From Rickettsiales bacterium (GTDB taxonomy: Bacteria; Pseudomonadota; Alphaproteobacteria; Rickettsiales; UBA3002): a stretch of DNA of 24,013 nucleotides. The stretch spans positions 1 to 24,013 of the forward strand of contig CANEUT010000003.1 in the NCBI GenBank assembly GCA_947441895.1. Direction: 5' to 3'. A model generated the notes under the pieces. The model saw nothing but the letters and a program-made list of their open reading frames with translations, was not told the origin of the DNA and made no database searches. Below, one piece after another: positions 20,704 through 24,013 of the stretch (positions are counted from its first letter, which is position 1; every line of letters starts with the position of its first letter). A program made the translations under genes and the position numbers.

Positions 20704-22482
20704 GTGGCAAATCTTCTTGATACGGCATCGCATCACCCATCGCTGGCGCTTTATAAGCGACTGCTAAAAACCTATGTGCTGCGCTATCGCAGGGTGCTGG
20801 CCATTGGTGGGGCCTGCATGCTGGTGGTGGCGGGCAGCACGGCGCTGCAGGCATGGCTCATTCAGCCGGTGCTTGATTTTATTTTCGTTGAAAAGAAGGC
20901 AACCTATTTGGCACTGTTGCCCATTGCTTTGGTGGCGGTGGCGCTGGCCAATGCGGTGGCCGATTATGGGCAATCACTCGCGCTGAAATATGTGGGGCAA
21001 CGCGTGGTGTGCGACATGCAGGGCGATTTGTTTTCGCACCTCATGCATGCCGATATAAGCCTGTTCCACGACCAATCCACCGGTCGGCTTATTTCGCGCC
21101 TGACCAACGATATTCTGCTCATGCGCCAATCGGTGAGCCAAGTATTCACTGGCTTGCTGAAAGAATCGGTCACCATGGTGTTTCTGGTGGCGCTCATGTT
21201 CTGGCAAAGCTGGGAAATGTCGCTGGTGGCCATTGGCATTTTAGTGTTCGCCATTCTGCCCATTATGCGCCTTGGCAAACGCATGCGCAAAATTGCTGAT
21301 TCCACCCAGTCGCAACTGGCTGATTTTACCTCGCAGCTGGAAGACACATTCCAAGGCGTGCGGGTGGTGAAGGCCTATGGCCGCGAAGATTTTGAATCAT
21401 CCCGTGCCCGCGCCACCATTCAGCAATTGTTCAAGCTTTATTACAAAGCCTCGCGCGTGCAATCCGTCGCCACGCCCATGATGTCGCTGCTGGGCGGCGT
21501 GGCCATGGCGGCCATCATCTGGTATGGCGGGTTCAAGGTCATTCACGGCAACACCAGCTCGGGTGCGTTCTTCTCGTTCATCACCGCTATGATTCTGGCC
21601 TATCGCCCGGTGAAGGTGATGGCGGGTCTTAACACCCAACTGCAAGAAGGCATGGCGGCCGCAGGGCGTTTCTTCGCGGTGCTCGACATGAAACCCTCCA
21701 TCGCCGATGCGCCGCATGCCGCGCCACTCAGCCTTTCCAAAGGCGAAATTGAATTCAAGAATGTCACCTTCTATTACCATTATGGCAGCGGCGGGGTGGA
21801 GAATTTAAGCTTCACCGTGCCCGCCGGCAAAACCATTGCGCTGGTGGGCGCGTCAGGCTCGGGCAAAAGCACCATCATGAATTTGCTGCTGCGGTTTTAT
21901 GACATTCAGGCCGGCAGCATTACCATCGACGGCCAGTCGGTGGCCGATGTCACCCTTGCCTCGCTGCGCGGCAGCTTGGCGCTTGTCAGCCAAGATATTG
22001 TGCTATTCAACGACACGGTGCGCGCCAACATCGCCTATGGACGGCTTAATGCAACGGAAGATGAAATTATCGCCGCCGCCAAAAAAGCGCATGCACATGA
22101 ATTTATTTCTGCCATGCCGCAGGGCTATGACACCCAAATCGGCCCGCATGGGGTGAAGCTTTCCGGCGGCCAGCGCCAGCGGCTTTCCATTGCCCGCGCG
22201 GTGCTAAAAAATGCCCCCATTCTGCTGCTCGACGAAGCGACCAGCGCGCTTGATAATGCCAGCGAACGCGCCGTGCAGGAGGCCCTCACCGAACTGATGC
22301 GTGACCGCACCACACTGGTCATCGCCCACCGCCTCTCCACCATCCAGGATGCCGACACGATTCTGGTGCTCGACGGTGGCCGCATTGGCGCGGTGGGCAC
22401 GCATGCCGAGCTGCTTGAAACAAGCCCCATCTATCGGCATATGCAGCATCTGCATGCTGAACCCCAAAAAACGAGTGTGTAA
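20704..22482 (+). CDS. MsbA-like ABC exporter (lipid A/multidrug family)
   Basis: 592 aa, a complete half-transporter with fused membrane and nucleotide-binding domains; it works as a homodimer in the inner membrane. Six hydrophobic helices occupy about residues 30 to 320. The ATPase has Walker A GASGSGKST (about 382 to 390), Q loop VSQDIVLFND, signature LSGGQRQR (about 486), Walker B ILLLDEATSALD and the H loop VIAHRLST. It starts at a GTG 2 nt after pmbA and ends in a TAATG overlap with the next gene. Being followed by an acyltransferase and waaA suggests it flips lipid A or core LPS, but sequence alone does not separate this from other exporters. Confidence 0.92.
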   Translation: MANLLDTASHHPSLALYKRLLKTYVLRYRRVLAIGGACMLVVAGSTALQAWLIQPVLDFIFVEKKATYLALLPIALVAVALANAVADYGQSLALKYVGQRVVCDMQGDLFSHLMHADISLFHDQSTGRLISRLTNDILLMRQSVSQVFTGLLKESVTMVFLVALMFWQSWEMSLVAIGILVFAILPIMRLGKRMRKIADSTQSQLADFTSQLEDTFQGVRVVKAYGREDFESSRARATIQQLFKLYYKASRVQSVATPMMSLLGGVAMAAIIWYGGFKVIHGNTSSGAFFSFITAMILAYRPVKVMAGLNTQLQEGMAAAGRFFAVLDMKPSIADAPHAAPLSLSKGEIEFKNVTFYYHYGSGGVENLSFTVPAGKTIALVGASGSGKSTIMNLLLRFYDIQAGSITIDGQSVADVTLASLRGSLALVSQDIVLFNDTVRANIAYGRLNATEDEIIAAAKKAHAHEFISAMPQGYDTQIGPHGVKLSGGQRQRLSIARAVLKNAPILLLDEATSALDNASERAVQEALTELMRDRTTLVIAHRLSTIQDADTILVLDGGRIGAVGTHAELLETSPIYRHMQHLHAEPQKTSV

Positions 22483-23168
22483 TGGCGCGCCGTCCGTTCA
22501 AAAAACGCCTGCTTAACTCGCCCATTTTTCATTTCTTCATGCCGTTTCTGGTCAGTATTTTGCTGCGGCTGGTTTATTGGTCGGCACGCGTGGAGAAACA
22601 TGTTCCCCTCGCTTCTGCGCCCTATATAAACGGCGAAAAGCCCGCCCTGTTTTGCTTCTGGCATGGCCGCCTTATTATGCAGCTGATGATTAAACCAAAA
22701 AATCGTGGCCTGTTCGTGCTCAGCTCGCACCATAATGATGGCGCCTTAATGGTGGCCACAATGCGCCATTTTGGTATTGGCACGGTGCGCGGCTCAACTA
22801 ATTTTGGCAGTGCCAAAGCGGTGCTTGCCTTGCTAAAAGTCACCGATGCCGGCGGCAATATCGCCTTCACGCCGGATGGGCCGCGCGGGCCCTTTCAGCA
22901 AGCCGCGTTGGGTGCAGCATTTGTTGCAGCAAAAACGGGTTATCCGCTGGTGCCCATCACCTTTTCAGCCACCCGTCACAAGCGTTTGCGCAGCTGGGAC
23001 AAGTTTATGATTCCGCTACCATGTTCGCGGATTGTTTTTATGGTGGGCGAACCCATGCACCTGGCCGATGCCGATGATGCAACCATTCGCACCGCCACCG
23101 ACACGCTGGCCGCTTCCCTCACCCGCATCACCGCCGAAGCCGATACCATGTGCGGGGTCACCCCATGA
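22482..23168 (+). CDS. DUF374 family lysophospholipid acyltransferase-like protein
   Basis: 228 aa. DUF374 belongs to the LPLAT acyltransferase superfamily and in alphaproteobacteria is usually found beside waaA and an msbA-like gene. Visible family motifs are SSHHNDGALMVATMRHFGI (with the His/Asp active-site pair), TVRGSTNFGSAKAVLAL, IAFTPDGPRGPFQQAALG and the late SWDKFMIPLPCSRIVF. A hydrophobic N-terminal segment at about residues 8 to 24 suggests membrane anchoring. The ATG overlaps the ABC transporter stop by 1 nt and the stop overlaps waaA by 4 nt, so translation is coupled. The acyl acceptor is unknown; a role in lipid A or phospholipid acylation is inferred. Confidence 0.9.
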   Translation: MARRPFKKRLLNSPIFHFFMPFLVSILLRLVYWSARVEKHVPLASAPYINGEKPALFCFWHGRLIMQLMIKPKNRGLFVLSSHHNDGALMVATMRHFGIGTVRGSTNFGSAKAVLALLKVTDAGGNIAFTPDGPRGPFQQAALGAAFVAAKTGYPLVPITFSATRHKRLRSWDKFMIPLPCSRIVFMVGEPMHLADADDATIRTATDTLAASLTRITAEADTMCGVTP

Positions 23169-24013
23169 TACGCACCGCCTACAGCATTACTGGCATCGTA
23201 CTCACCCCGCTGATTCGTCGGTGGCTGAAGCGTCGTGCACAACGCGGAAAAGAAGAAGCCGCGCGCATGGCCGAACGGTTTGGTTATGCTTCGCAGCCAC
23301 GCCCTCAGGGCACACTGGTATGGCTGCATGCGGCAAGCGTTGGCGAAACCCAATCGGTGCTCACGCTTGTGCGGGCCTTGCTTGCGCAACATCCTGCCAT
23401 GCACCTGCTCATCACCACCGGCACCGTTACGTCGGCCGCGCTGGTGGCACGCAGCAATATCGCACAGGTCATTCACCAATTCGTACCCATCGACACGCAA
23501 CCCGCCGTCGCCCGGTTTTTACAGCATTGGCAGCCTGATGTGGCGCTGTGGGTCGAATCTGAATTCTGGCCACAATTGCTGTGGCAAACGCATGACCGCA
23601 CCATTCCCATACTGCTGATTAATGCACGCCTCTCGGCCGATTCAGCCAAAGGTTGGGCACGTTTTCCGCGCAGTATAAAGTCACTGCTTGGCACGTTCAC
23701 GACGCTCTATGCTGGCTCGGCCGATGACGCCAAACGCCTCACCGCACTGGGCGCAAAGAACGTGGCCGATGTGGGCAATTTAAAATACGATGCCGCCCCC
23801 CTACCAGTTGATCATGCGCTGCTGGCTGAGCTGTCGGCGGTCACTGCCAACCGACGTTTATGGGTGGCCGCCAGCACCCACGCCAACGAAGAACAATTAG
23901 TGGCCGACGCACACCAAATCATTGCCGCCACATTGCCCGGTCTGCTGACGATTATTATTCCGCGCCACGCCACCCGTGGTGATACCATTGCGGCCGATTT
24001 ACGCACACGCGGA
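23165..24013 (+). CDS. waaA: 3-deoxy-D-manno-octulosonic acid (Kdo) transferase, 3' truncated by the window
   Basis: The first 283 codons are visible and the frame is open at the window end; full-length WaaA is about 420 to 440 aa. It transfers Kdo from CMP-Kdo to the lipid A precursor on the inner membrane. The GT30 N-terminal domain is clear: WLHAASVGET (general acid/base Glu region, about 54 to 63), TTGTVTSAALV, ALWVESEFWPQLL, INARLSADSAKGW and VGNLKYDAAP, then the beginning of the C-terminal Rossmann domain (WVAASTHANEEQ, TIIIPRHATRG). An N-terminal hydrophobic segment anchors it. The ATG overlaps the previous stop (ATGA). Confidence 0.96.
   Translation, partial: MIRTAYSITGIVLTPLIRRWLKRRAQRGKEEAARMAERFGYASQPRPQGTLVWLHAASVGETQSVLTLVRALLAQHPAMHLLITTGTVTSAALVARSNIAQVIHQFVPIDTQPAVARFLQHWQPDVALWVESEFWPQLLWQTHDRTIPILLINARLSADSAKGWARFPRSIKSLLGTFTTLYAGSADDAKRLTALGAKNVADVGNLKYDAAPLPVDHALLAELSAVTANRRLWVAASTHANEEQLVADAHQIIAATLPGLLTIIIPRHATRGDTIAADLRTRG

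Overview
The window looks like the chromosome of an alphaproteobacterium of moderate GC content. I base this on tuf lying directly upstream of rpsJ, and on the order rlmB, pmbA, msbA-like ABC exporter, DUF374 acyltransferase, waaA. The order or genus cannot be told from the sequence.

Positions 1 to 7353 (minus strand) are the head of a large translation operon, read right to left: tuf, rpsJ (S10), rplC, rplD, rplW, rplB, rpsS, rplV, rpsC, rplP, rpmC, rpsQ, rplN, rplX and the start of a gene that by position should be rplE. Spacing is tight, with one ATGA overlap. The unusual point is low-complexity Ala/Lys/Pro tails on L23, L3 and the presumed L5.

Positions 7681 to 16947 are an integrated genomic island of about 9.25 kb, bounded by a 15-bp direct repeat. 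The right copy is the 3' end of a tRNA-Gly(UCC) gene (16934 to 17004, minus). Just inside each end is a pair of CCGTACTACC-like repeats with 13-bp spacing, likely recombinase arm sites. The island carries a tyrosine integrase beside the tRNA, a small serine recombinase, a HTH protein with a MerR-like motif, a 472-aa protein of unknown function, an XRE repressor with an elaborate operator, a 61-aa membrane protein, a C5-cytosine DNA methyltransferase, a NotI-family restriction endonuclease convergent with it and overlapping by 35 bp, and a NucS/DUF91-type nuclease in the same operon as the endonuclease. I read this as a mobile restriction-modification module with an extra nuclease that may act in defence or in mismatch repair.

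If the island is removed in thought, tRNA-Gly(UCC) lies about 330 bp upstream of tuf on the same strand, so the island appears to have split an ancestral tRNA-Gly/tuf/S10 transcription unit.

Positions 17005 to 24013 (plus strand) are core genes again: a cation diffusion facilitator, a secreted EF-hand protein, rlmB, pmbA (tldE), an MsbA-like exporter, a DUF374 acyltransferase and the first 283 codons of waaA. The last five are nearly contiguous, with overlaps, and the final three fit lipid A/LPS assembly.
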